A stretch of DNA of 54,264 bases from Gracilibacteraceae bacterium (GTDB lineage Bacteria; Bacillota; Desulfitobacteriia; Desulfitobacteriales; Syntrophobotulaceae), in contig JAISAH010000019.1 in NCBI GenBank assembly GCA_031266805.1, positions 1 through 54,264 on the forward strand, given 5' to 3'. Position numbers and translations under genes: made by a program. The first letter of the stretch is position 1. Each line of letters begins with the position of its first letter. A model generated the notes under the pieces. It had not been told where the DNA came from, did no database searches, and saw only the letters and a list, made by a program, of their open reading frames with translations. Positions 42,878 through 51,135 of the stretch are shown piece after piece.

Positions 42878-44184
42878 TGGATAATTTAGTTGTTCAAGAG
42901 TATCTTACCCAAGGAGCGGTACTGGCGGGACAGGGCAAGCACGAAGAAGCGCTGGCCTACTATGACAAAGCCGAACGTGAAAACCCTCAGGATATCGACG
43001 TCTATTTATCGAAAGGCATTGCCTGCGCGAATCTCGACAAACTTGATGAAGCAAAAACGCAGTTTGAGAAAGCGCTCAAAATCAACCGTGCTTCCGGCCC
43101 GGCCTACTTCCATCTGGGAAATATCGCCGTGCTACAGGGCGACGTCGCGCTCGGTTTTGAGAATTACAACAAGGCTATGGCTAATGGCTATGACGACGCG
43201 CAGCTATATTACAGTATAGCTTTGCTGCACGAAGAAAGCGGCGAAGTCGATATGGCCGTCCGCAACTACTCAAAGGCCATCATGCGCGATGCCCTGCGCC
43301 CGGATATCCGTATCCGCAAGGCCCGGTTGCTGCTACAGGGAAACCACCTCCCGGAGGCGCTGCAAACCTTGGATGAGACTATATTGACCAACCCCGATGT
43401 TTTTGAAGGTTATCACCTCAAGTTTACTGTGCTGTTGCAGCAGAAACAATACGCCAAGGCCGGAGAACTTCTGGATCACGCATTGGAACTGTTCCCCCGG
43501 GACGCCGGTTTCGCGATTGACAAAGCGTCACTTTTAATTGAGCAGAAAAAGATTGACGACGCGCTGGCTATTTTGACCGCGCTGGAAAATGCTGAGGAAA
43601 CCGACGACGTCGTGCGCCGCCGGATCTATATGGAGCGGGCGCGGATTTACGCCGGGAATAATGATGTCAGGTCGGCGATTTCCGCGTTGGAGCAGGCAAA
43701 AGTCTTATCGGAAAACGCAGGGGAATTTGACGCGGAAATTATTTTCCTGCTTACTAACTGCCACTTGGGAGCGGAAGAATATGATAAAGTGCTGACGTAT
43801 GCCCGTCAGTTGCTGGAAAAAGTCGATACTGGTTACACCAAGGAAACCGCCCGCTATTTTGAGCCGCTCGCCCTGAAAATGCTCGACCGTATGGACGAGG
43901 CTCTGCCGCTGTACAAAGACGCGATCAACGAGTTCCGCAATCAGGCTCTCGCCGCGCCGGGCAATCTGGACGCCTATCTGCTGCGGATTATGTGTCTGCG
44001 TGATATTGAACAGTATGACCAGGCTTTGGAACTTGCGGACTACGTCATTGCGCTTCAGCCTGAACGCGCCGAACCGCGCCTGTTGCGCGTAACAGTGCTG
44101 GAAGCTCTTGGGCGCGCCGACGCGGCTTTAGCGGAAACAAAAGTCGTCAACGAGATGCTGCCCGAAGAACTGCGTAAAAAGTGA
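42877..44184 (+). CDS. tetratricopeptide-repeat protein of the secretion locus
   Basis: A 435-residue cytoplasmic TPR protein with about 9-10 repeats. Early repeats are well formed: GAVLAGQGKHEEALAYYDKA, IDVYLSKGIACANLDKLDEA, and PAYFHLGNIAVLQGDVALGF. Later repeats (FEGYHLKFTVLLQQKQYAKA, AYLLRIMCLRDIEQYDQALE) are looser. There is no signal peptide. It would serve as a scaffold for the secretion ATPase, effector or kinase; the partner is unknown. It starts at ATG 42877, with GGAGG 9 nt upstream, overlapping the stop of a tiny upstream frame. Confidence 0.85.
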   Translation: MDNLVVQEYLTQGAVLAGQGKHEEALAYYDKAERENPQDIDVYLSKGIACANLDKLDEAKTQFEKALKINRASGPAYFHLGNIAVLQGDVALGFENYNKAMANGYDDAQLYYSIALLHEESGEVDMAVRNYSKAIMRDALRPDIRIRKARLLLQGNHLPEALQTLDETILTNPDVFEGYHLKFTVLLQQKQYAKAGELLDHALELFPRDAGFAIDKASLLIEQKKIDDALAILTALENAEETDDVVRRRIYMERARIYAGNNDVRSAISALEQAKVLSENAGEFDAEIIFLLTNCHLGAEEYDKVLTYARQLLEKVDTGYTKETARYFEPLALKMLDRMDEALPLYKDAINEFRNQALAAPGNLDAYLLRIMCLRDIEQYDQALELADYVIALQPERAEPRLLRVTVLEALGRADAALAETKVVNEMLPEELRKK

Positions 44185-44194
44185 GGATAGATGT

Positions 44195-44491
44195 ATGGAT
44201 TTGCTGTTGGATCAGGACGCTTTCAAGCAAGCAAGTAGGGAATTGCAAGCGAAATGTGACGAATTAACGACGCTTCGCGCCAACATTTCCGCTTCGTTTG
44301 AGCAGTTGAGAAAGGATTGGGATTCTGAGGCGGGTAATCAATTTTTTGCCAGGTTTGAAAGCGACCTGATGCACAATCTTGAAAACCATGTGAAAGTTTT
44401 CGATTACATGAGCAAGAATCTGTCTACAGCCGTTCAAAAATATGAGGAAGTTTTCCGAGCTGCTGATACTGTCGCTAACGCGCAGTTTTAG
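44195..44491 (+). CDS. WXG100-like protein with WDS motif
   Basis: A 98-residue helical-hairpin protein. The turn reads KDWDSEAGNQFF (about residues 45-56), a variant of WXG in which the Gly is replaced by Ser. Helices: FKQASRELQAKCDELTTLR and ENHVKVFDYMSKNLSTAVQK. It starts at ATG 44195 after GAGGATAG and precedes the WEG member by 36 nt, so the two are probably partners, as in EsxA/EsxB pairs. No separate export motif was identified. Confidence 0.8.
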   Translation: MDLLLDQDAFKQASRELQAKCDELTTLRANISASFEQLRKDWDSEAGNQFFARFESDLMHNLENHVKVFDYMSKNLSTAVQKYEEVFRAADTVANAQF

Positions 44492-44526
44492 TGGATATAA
44501 TCACTATACGAAAGGAGAGATTTTCA

Positions 44527-44826
44527 ATGGCTGAGAGAATTATGATGACCCCGCAGGAGCTGAATGACGGAGCTTCGTTTTTACGTCAGCGCCTTGACGC
44601 CATCAACCAGGAGGTCGCGGCGCTGAAAAACAAAATCGACGACGTGATCTCGCGGTGGGAAGGTGCGGCGCAGCAATCGTTTGTCAATCAGTTTGAGACC
44701 AGTATGTACCCCATCCTGCGCGATACGCTGCCGCAGGTCATTGAGGGCGTGTCAAGCGAGCTGGACGCGGCGGCTAACGCCATCCGCGAGACGGACGAGA
44801 GTTTGGCGGGCGCGTTCAGAGGCTAA
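44527..44826 (+). CDS. WXG100 protein with WEG motif
   Basis: A 99-residue canonical WXG100 protein. It carries SRWEGAAQQSFVNQFE at about residues 43-58, the best WXG motif in the window, between two amphipathic helices. The start at 44527 follows AAAGGAG at about 8 nt; an upstream in-frame extension of 12 residues was rejected. Such proteins are secreted as dimers through EssC-type systems. Its position just before the VWA-FHA and kinase genes ties regulation to substrate expression. Confidence 0.88.
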   Translation: MAERIMMTPQELNDGASFLRQRLDAINQEVAALKNKIDDVISRWEGAAQQSFVNQFETSMYPILRDTLPQVIEGVSSELDAAANAIRETDESLAGAFRG

Positions 44827-44847
44827 AAGAAGCAGGAGGTTGTCCCT

Positions 44848-46362
44848 ATGTTCGCCCGAAGATTGCTGATAATATTATCCGCGTTTATCGTCGCCATATG
44901 CCCGGCGGCTGCCTGTTTTGCGGAAGGTAGCGCCGTGCTGTCTCAGGCGTATACCTGGGAGCAAAACATCGACGTGTTCATCGCCGGCGGCATGAACTCC
45001 GACGATCTTAGCTGCAAAGTATCAAATCAGGCGGCTGAGATCACCGGGAGCGGTCTTCTGGCGGACGAGGGGATAACCGTCCGCACGACCATACTTCTTG
45101 ATATTTCCACCTCAATGCCCTCGGAAACACGCGGGAGTGTCAAGGCGTATATCAACTCGCTGATTGAAAACATAGGGCCAAACGAGCAATACCAAATCAT
45201 AACTTTTGCCGAACAACTGATTGTTCTGCAAGCCTTTAGCCCAGATCGCCGCGACTTGGCCGGCGCAGTGGAGAAGATTGAATTCAACGGACGTGAGAGT
45301 AAAATCTACGACGCTATTTACAACACGATTCCCCAGACAGCGCCGCTTGACGGATCGCCTTGTTATTACCGCACGATCGTCATAACGGATGGCGCGGACG
45401 ATACTGTAAGCGGTGTGACGAAAGAAGAACTCTATCTGAAATTGCAGGCGGACACATACCCGATTGACGTCGTAGCAGTAAATTCAGCAAAGCAGACGGA
45501 GCCCAGCAAGGAATTATCGGCTCTGACCCGTATCAGCGGCGGGAGATACAGCGAATTGCGCCCTGAGACGGATGTTGCCGCTTTATCAGCTAATCTGGCC
45601 GCAGACGGGATTTTTTGGCTGCGAGCCGCGGTTCCCGGCATTTTATTGGACGGTTCCATGCGACAAGTAGATATTTTTGACGGTGTAAACACGGTACAAT
45701 TTGATCTTAAATTCCCAGTATTTGACGAACCAGTCACGGAACCGCTGTTGCCAGAGACCGATCCCGCCGAGGCAGCGCCTGTTTCCGTGCCGCCCCCGGT
45801 AAAAGTTAATTCTCCGTTCGGCGAGTATAGCATGGTTGTCTATATAGGAGGTGGCGCGGGCCTTATTATTGCTGTCGCCCTTATTGCGGCGCTTATAGTT
45901 ATGCGGGGCAGGAAGAAAAAAGCGTCCGATCCTGCTCCGGCCCAAGACGGGGCGAATGTGGCGAGCGGCGAGACAGAACTGCTTTCCGGCTCCAATAACT
46001 TTGGCGGCGAAAATCCGTGTATTCGTTTGCGCAACGCAGGCGCCGTCGACCAAGTATGGGATATTACTCTGACAAAAGATGTGCTTATCGGCCGAGATAC
46101 AGGCTGCCAGGTTTGTATAGCCGATGGAGCCGTCTCTCGCCAACATTGCAAAATCTATGTTATGGGCGTTGTGACAGTTGAAAATCTTAGTCAAACCAAC
46201 AAAACCTTGCTTAACGGAGAGCAGCTCAACTCCCCTGCCGCGCTAAAAACGGGGGACCGGCTGAAATGCGGACGTGTGACGCTGATCGTGGATGAGCTTT
46301 ACAATGCGGACTCGCCTAACGTCGGAGACTTGAACAAGGGAACAAGGTTTATCAACGTATGA
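44848..46362 (+). CDS. VWA - transmembrane - FHA protein of the secretion locus
   Basis: A 504-residue protein spanning the membrane. A signal peptide (LLIILSAFIVAICPAAACFA) leads to an extracellular von Willebrand A domain with MIDAS start LLDISTSMPSETRG (about residues 84-97) and TIVITDGADDTV near 180. A transmembrane helix is at about 330-353 (MVVYIGGGAGLIIAVALIA). The cytoplasmic part ends in a FHA domain: KDVLIGRDTGCQVCIADGAV with SRQHCKI and NKTLLNGEQL, about residues 410-485. FHA domains read phosphothreonine, so the protein may link extracellular binding to the kinase encoded next. It overlaps the kinase gene by 4 nt (ATGA). Confidence 0.88.
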   Translation: MFARRLLIILSAFIVAICPAAACFAEGSAVLSQAYTWEQNIDVFIAGGMNSDDLSCKVSNQAAEITGSGLLADEGITVRTTILLDISTSMPSETRGSVKAYINSLIENIGPNEQYQIITFAEQLIVLQAFSPDRRDLAGAVEKIEFNGRESKIYDAIYNTIPQTAPLDGSPCYYRTIVITDGADDTVSGVTKEELYLKLQADTYPIDVVAVNSAKQTEPSKELSALTRISGGRYSELRPETDVAALSANLAADGIFWLRAAVPGILLDGSMRQVDIFDGVNTVQFDLKFPVFDEPVTEPLLPETDPAEAAPVSVPPPVKVNSPFGEYSMVVYIGGGAGLIIAVALIAALIVMRGRKKKASDPAPAQDGANVASGETELLSGSNNFGGENPCIRLRNAGAVDQVWDITLTKDVLIGRDTGCQVCIADGAVSRQHCKIYVMGVVTVENLSQTNKTLLNGEQLNSPAALKTGDRLKCGRVTLIVDELYNADSPNVGDLNKGTRFINV

Positions 46363-48509
46363 AAACCCTGGTTTTATCTGATCAAACCTACCGCGTCGAA
46401 TCCGAATTGGGTTCGGGCGGCGGGGGTATTGTCTACAAAGCATGGCATACGCGTCTGCAAAAGTACGTCGTGATCAAGGAACTCAAAGGCGGCTCCGCCA
46501 GCGACACGGAAACGCAGCGCAACGAGGTCGAGGCTCTGAAAAACGTGAAGAGCGCCTTTCTGCCGCAGGTGTTCGACTTTCTGAGCGAGAACGGGCGCAT
46601 ATTCACCGTTATAGAGTTCGTGGAAGGCGAGAGTCTCGACAAACTCTTGGAACGGGGACAGAAATTCACGCAGCCGCAAGTCGTCAAATGGTACGACCAG
46701 CTTGTGTCCGCGCTGGAAGCGATCCATAAGCAAAATGTCTGCCACCGCGACATCAAACCCGCGAATATTATGCTCACGCCCGGCGGTGATGTGTGCCTCA
46801 TCGACTTCAACGCCGCGTTGGTCAGCGGCAATGACGCGAGACTTATAAGCCGCAGTTTGGGCTATGCTTCACCGGAGCAATACGAGATATACGAACGGTT
46901 TAAGAACACCCGCAACGCGCCGATCAACTACGGCAGTTCAAGTGTTAGCGTGAACTCTCCCGGCGGAACGGCAACGGAAGTCATTGCCGACGGAGACGCC
47001 ACCGAAGCCGTTGATGGCGATAGCGGTCTCACGGAACGGCTGATGGAAGACCGGTATACGCAGAACACGGAACTGCTCGCGTCTCCGGCCATCGGCGGCG
47101 TTGACTGGAAACGTTCCGACATATACAGTCTCGGCGCCACCATGTATCATCTTCTCACAGGTACGCGTCCGCCTGAACGGGCGGCGGAGGTCGTCGCCGT
47201 ATCGAAGCTGGGAAGGTTCAGCGAAGGACTTGTTTACATACTGGAACAGTCAATGAAACTCGCGCCCGCCGAGCGTTTCCCCTCAGTTACGTTTTTGGCT
47301 GACGCCGTGCGCAATATCCACAAGCACGATTCGCGCTGGAAATTGTCGCAGTCGAAAAAAATCGCGGCGGCGATCATCCTGCCGCTCACGTTTGCTCTAT
47401 TTGCGGGAACTGCGTTCTTCGGTCGCAACGTCATGGCGCAGGAGAAAGAGGAACGCTACTACGCGGCAGTGTACCGGATCGAGCAGGGGGCGGACGCGGA
47501 CACCGCTTATGAAGAGGCGTTATCCATGTTCTGGGACCGCATCGATCCCTACCGGGCGATGGCGGAGCGGCTCTGGAACGACGGGGATCCGGCCCAGTGC
47601 CGAGAGTATATAGAGAGCAATTTAGGCAATATCGCGGAATTCCAGGATACGGAAGAATCCCGCTCCAAATTCGGGGATATTTATTACATTCTCGGCTCCT
47701 GTCTTTTTGAGGCGGAGGATTATCAGGCGGCCCAAGGCAATTTTGCCATAGCCCTCCAATATGTCCGGGATAATCCGGTGATCTACCGGGATTATGCCAT
47801 TGCCCTGGCCAGAAGCGGCCGGATCGGAGAAGCGGAGCAGGTGCTGGACACAGCCCGGGAGCTGCGGCTGCAAGACGATTCTCTGAATCTGCTGTATGGG
47901 GAGATCAGTCTTTCCAGACAGGAGTATGACGCGGCTCTGGCGGAATTTCGGCAGGTAGTCGATCTGACCGGCGACGACTATTTGCGCTACCGGGCCTATC
48001 ATTCCATGGACAGGATATACAGACTGACAAACCAGCCGCGACTTTCCGCGGATCTGCTCATCGAAGCGCTGCCTAAAATACCTTTGAACCGAAAAAATGA
48101 GATGACGGAGCGTCTGGCAGACGCTTATGCGCGAAGCGGCGATAATGCCAAAGCGGCTACCTGTTTTGAGGAATTGATCGCCGCCGGGTATGCGCCTTTC
48201 CACATTCGGCAGAATCTGGCGATTATCTATCAAAATATGGGCGCGCTAAATCAGGCCGGCGATATCCTGGCTGGGATGGTCTCCGATTTCCCGGAGGATT
48301 ACCGGATCCCCATGCGGCAGGCTTTTGTGGAGGCCGCGCGGCAATCCGGGATCAGCAATGCCAGCCGGAACTACAGTCGAATGAAACAGTACTATGACGC
48401 CGCGGTTCGTTTATATCAGGCTAATGTCAAGCCGGGCGAGAGTGATCCGGAAATGCAAATGCTGGACACCCTGATAGACGAATTGCGGCGCAACAACTGG
48501 CTGGATTAG
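46359..48509 (+). CDS. Ser/Thr protein kinase - transmembrane - TPR protein
   Basis: A 716-residue receptor-like kinase. Kinase lobe residues 10-320: glycine loop GSGGGGIVYKAW (18-29), Lys40 in VVIK, HRDIKPAN with His129, Arg130, Asp131, and DFN (149-151) in place of DFG, as in some clostridial kinases. An unusual Ser/Gly/Glu-rich insert (about 195-240) splits the C-lobe. A transmembrane helix at about 333-357 (AAIILPLTFALFAGTAFFG) puts about 355 residues outside, containing TPR-like helices. EssB/YukC, a pseudokinase-TM protein, normally holds this place in type VII loci; here the catalytic residues are kept. Likely targets are the FHA proteins and EssC. It is coupled to the VWA-FHA gene by overlap. 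Confidence 0.9.
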   Translation: MKTLVLSDQTYRVESELGSGGGGIVYKAWHTRLQKYVVIKELKGGSASDTETQRNEVEALKNVKSAFLPQVFDFLSENGRIFTVIEFVEGESLDKLLERGQKFTQPQVVKWYDQLVSALEAIHKQNVCHRDIKPANIMLTPGGDVCLIDFNAALVSGNDARLISRSLGYASPEQYEIYERFKNTRNAPINYGSSSVSVNSPGGTATEVIADGDATEAVDGDSGLTERLMEDRYTQNTELLASPAIGGVDWKRSDIYSLGATMYHLLTGTRPPERAAEVVAVSKLGRFSEGLVYILEQSMKLAPAERFPSVTFLADAVRNIHKHDSRWKLSQSKKIAAAIILPLTFALFAGTAFFGRNVMAQEKEERYYAAVYRIEQGADADTAYEEALSMFWDRIDPYRAMAERLWNDGDPAQCREYIESNLGNIAEFQDTEESRSKFGDIYYILGSCLFEAEDYQAAQGNFAIALQYVRDNPVIYRDYAIALARSGRIGEAEQVLDTARELRLQDDSLNLLYGEISLSRQEYDAALAEFRQVVDLTGDDYLRYRAYHSMDRIYRLTNQPRLSADLLIEALPKIPLNRKNEMTERLADAYARSGDNAKAATCFEELIAAGYAPFHIRQNLAIIYQNMGALNQAGDILAGMVSDFPEDYRIPMRQAFVEAARQSGISNASRNYSRMKQYYDAAVRLYQANVKPGESDPEMQMLDTLIDELRRNNWLD

Positions 48510-48521
48510 GGAGGGAAAAAA

Positions 48522-48680
48522 ATGGGGCTCACACCTGGAGAAATGCTGTTTTACGGCGGTATCACCGGCATGGCGGCGGTTCTGGTCATCACGGCGATCG
48601 TGATCATCGTGCTTTCCGGCAGTCGGCGGCGATTGCGCCAGCGGCTCAATGAAGAGTATGGCGGCAAGAAAGAGAAGTGA
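48522..48680 (+). CDS. small single-pass membrane protein (52 aa)
   Basis: A 52-residue protein starting MGLTPGEMLFYGG, with GGGAGGG upstream (TAGGGAGGGAAAAAAATG). One transmembrane helix (MAAVLVITAIVIIVLSG) is followed by a basic tail (RRRLRQRLNEEYGGKKEK). It lies between the kinase and the lipoprotein genes. EssA-like small membrane partners are known in type VII systems, but size and sequence give no firm match. It could be a subunit of the translocon or a kinase regulator. Confidence 0.65.
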   Translation: MGLTPGEMLFYGGITGMAAVLVITAIVIIVLSGSRRRLRQRLNEEYGGKKEK

Positions 48681-48690
48681 GGCGCTGCGG

Positions 48691-49605
48691 ATGAGAGAAG
48701 GAAAAATGGGAAAACGGCTCTTGCGGTTTGTATTCATCGGTTTACTCCTGCTCGTAGCGGCCTGCGGGCAAAAGGCGCTGACCTATGAGGAACAGATCGA
48801 TCTGGGCCAGAGGTTTCTGGAGGATGGCGATTACGAACAGGCCATCGTAGCATTCACGGCGGCCATTCAGATCGAACCGAAACTCTCCCCTGCTTATGTC
48901 GGTCTGGCGGATGCTCATAAGGGTCTGGGCCAGCCGGAAGAAGCTGTGGCGGCTATCCGTCAGGGTGTTGAAGCTATCGGCGACGTTTCTTCCTCCGGCG
49001 ACCTGATCGTCTGGGCGGAGATTTTCGGCGATGAAGCTTTTGCTTCCGGGGATTATGATACGGCGATTTTGGCATATGACACCTTGGTTTTCGCAGACCC
49101 GCAGAGCGAGTATTTTCAGAAATTAGCCGATGCGTATGTAGCGGCGGGCGATGTTGACAGCGCGATAGAAACCCTGCGTAAGGGTTATAACTATACTGGA
49201 GACGCGGCGCTTGCCGCGCGGTTGGAGGAACTGGAAGCGGATGAGACGCTTGGCGTGTACCTCGGCACATACACTGTCGTCGGTACGATTACGGCGGGAA
49301 GTTATGATGATGAAAAATATCAGTCATATGCGGCGCAATATGAAGGTGTGGGCTACAGGGTCGGGGTTCGTTTTGCGGAGACAATCACGTTGCCGTCAGG
49401 GGAAACTATAAGTGGCGCGGGATATGATGCCCCTGACAATATGGAGTCATACTATATGGAGCAATATCGTGACCAAGCCACTATGATGACTGGGCGATTG
49501 TATTTTGACGAGAATTCTAGTGAATTCGAGCTGTATCCAGAATATGACGAATATAGCTACAATCCTTGGTGGCCATACAGGTTTGAAGTCCTATCAGTTG
49601 AATGA
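48691..49605 (+). CDS. TPR lipoprotein
   Basis: A 304-residue lipoprotein. The lipobox LVAAC sits after a hydrophobic stretch (FVFIGLLLLVAACG). TPR-like repeats follow: EEQIDLGQRFLEDGDYEQAI, PAYVGLADAHKGLGQPEEAV, EIFGDEAFASGDYDTAIL and DAYVAAGDVDSAIETL. The C-terminus (YTVVGTITAGSYDDEKYQSY) is a separate acidic Tyr/Glu-rich domain. Two start codons are possible: 48691 (after GAGG) and 48706 (after AAGGA); I chose 48691. The extracellular TPRs mirror those of the kinase, so contact between the two is possible. Confidence 0.83.
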   Translation: MREGKMGKRLLRFVFIGLLLLVAACGQKALTYEEQIDLGQRFLEDGDYEQAIVAFTAAIQIEPKLSPAYVGLADAHKGLGQPEEAVAAIRQGVEAIGDVSSSGDLIVWAEIFGDEAFASGDYDTAILAYDTLVFADPQSEYFQKLADAYVAAGDVDSAIETLRKGYNYTGDAALAARLEELEADETLGVYLGTYTVVGTITAGSYDDEKYQSYAAQYEGVGYRVGVRFAETITLPSGETISGAGYDAPDNMESYYMEQYRDQATMMTGRLYFDENSSEFELYPEYDEYSYNPWWPYRFEVLSVE

Positions 49606-49676
49606 CGAGAAGTTGAGATAAGGACAAAAAACCGAAATCACAGGGAACGAAAATGAAAGACAGGAGTGAAGAAAAA

Positions 49677-51122
49677 ATGAACAAACGAAACAAACTGCTA
49701 TGCGCTCTGGCTCTGACCGGCATGTTGGCACTGACGCCGCCGGCGGCGCTCTGGGCCGATGACGGCGCCCGCTACGCCTCTTACCGCGTCCAAATCAATG
49801 AGGAAACGGCGGACGCGGCTCAGTATTTTTTGACCGGGGAAAACGCCCTCTATGTCCAGTTAGACCAGATCGCCCCTTATCTGGGCCTGAACGTCAAAAT
49901 AACGAATGACGCCGTTACTCTGGCAAGCGAGGCGCGAGTTCCGAGCATAGACCGCCTGAGACTGGAACCGGCAAACCCCGCGCTCACCGGCTCCGCTCAG
50001 GGGCAATACGCGGCGCGGACAGAGCGGGAATTGGCGCTCATCTGCAACGTCATGCTGGGTCGCTATTTAAGCGGCGACCAAGAACCCCCCGCTGAAACAC
50101 TCACGCTAGGCGGGGCGGACGCCTTCTCTTTTGCCTGCGCCGTGCCGGCGAACACTGAGCCGGAACTGGATCTGGACGGGGCGCTGAGCGCGGCGCTTCG
50201 GGCCTGGCGGCTCTATGGCAGCGAATCATTGCGTTGCCGGGTCACCCCTATTTACAACGCGAACACGGATGAATGGGAATATTTTTCCATCAGCTTCCGC
50301 CACAGCGCCCTGAGCGGGATCCCCGAAGCCAACCGCCCCACCGCCGCTCAGGACAGCGCCGCTTATGTGAATACCGTCAATCAGCTGCTTTATTATGACA
50401 GTTTTATCGACCGCGGCGACGCGAAAAAAGCGGAACTGCGAAAAATCATCATGCTCCACGATTTCATGGGCCAGCTCCTGCAATGGGACTACCACAACCC
50501 GCAGATCGACCCCGGCAAGATGATTTACAGCGACGCCCTCGCGGTCGGCAGCGCCCGGAATTTTGAGGACTGCACGCCGCATATGATGCATTTTGCCGCT
50601 CTGGCCCAATTCCTCGGTCTGGAGACGGGACTGGCCCGCAACACGCATGAAACCGGGCACAATTGGAACACGGTGCGCTATGACGGCGCTTGGTATCATC
50701 TGGATTCGCGCATGGACGACTATGACGACCCCGCCCTGGGCGCGAACCTCTATCGATATGCCCTGAAAAGCGACGCCGATCTGCAGGCGGCATATTATCT
50801 GTACCGCGGCATCAGGGTTTTCAGTTTTCCCGGCCTGACGGAAAATTATGATCCGGCCCTCTTCACAAAATCCGTGCCCACAGCGGAAATCCGTTCGGCG
50901 CGGCTGGGCATAGAAAAATATCCTTATATTTCCAGCCAGCTCGTGCAAAACGCCACCACCCCAGCCATTCCCGCCACGCAGCCGGCGACTCTGGACGGGA
51001 CGGCGCAAAACCTCTCTCTTTACAAAATTGGCGGCCGGATCTTTGTCAAACTGGATAACATCGTAAACGCGGCGGGCGCCGGTTTGCAGACTACGGGAAG
51101 CCTGATCACTGTTTATTTTTGA
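49677..51122 (+). CDS. secreted transglutaminase-like protein with stalk-like ends
   Basis: A 481-residue exported protein. The start at 49677 follows AGGAG; an in-frame ATG 24 bases upstream lies before that RBS. After the signal peptide (LLCALALTGMLALTPPAALW), a stalk-like module (ENALYVQLDQIAPYLGLNVK) covers about residues 48-80. The core carries a transglutaminase-type triad: Cys in NFEDCTPHMMHFAAL (about 300), His in GHNWNTVRYDGAWYHLD (about 325), then an Asp (VSR/LDSRMDDY, about 337). The end (LYKIGGRIFVKLDNIVNAAG) is a second stalk-like module. Such enzymes crosslink or cleave proteins at the wall. The catalytic role is inferred from the motif order. Confidence 0.8.
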   Translation: MNKRNKLLCALALTGMLALTPPAALWADDGARYASYRVQINEETADAAQYFLTGENALYVQLDQIAPYLGLNVKITNDAVTLASEARVPSIDRLRLEPANPALTGSAQGQYAARTERELALICNVMLGRYLSGDQEPPAETLTLGGADAFSFACAVPANTEPELDLDGALSAALRAWRLYGSESLRCRVTPIYNANTDEWEYFSISFRHSALSGIPEANRPTAAQDSAAYVNTVNQLLYYDSFIDRGDAKKAELRKIIMLHDFMGQLLQWDYHNPQIDPGKMIYSDALAVGSARNFEDCTPHMMHFAALAQFLGLETGLARNTHETGHNWNTVRYDGAWYHLDSRMDDYDDPALGANLYRYALKSDADLQAAYYLYRGIRVFSFPGLTENYDPALFTKSVPTAEIRSARLGIEKYPYISSQLVQNATTPAIPATQPATLDGTAQNLSLYKIGGRIFVKLDNIVNAAGAGLQTTGSLITVYF

Positions 51123-51135
51123 AAAGAGGCAATAA

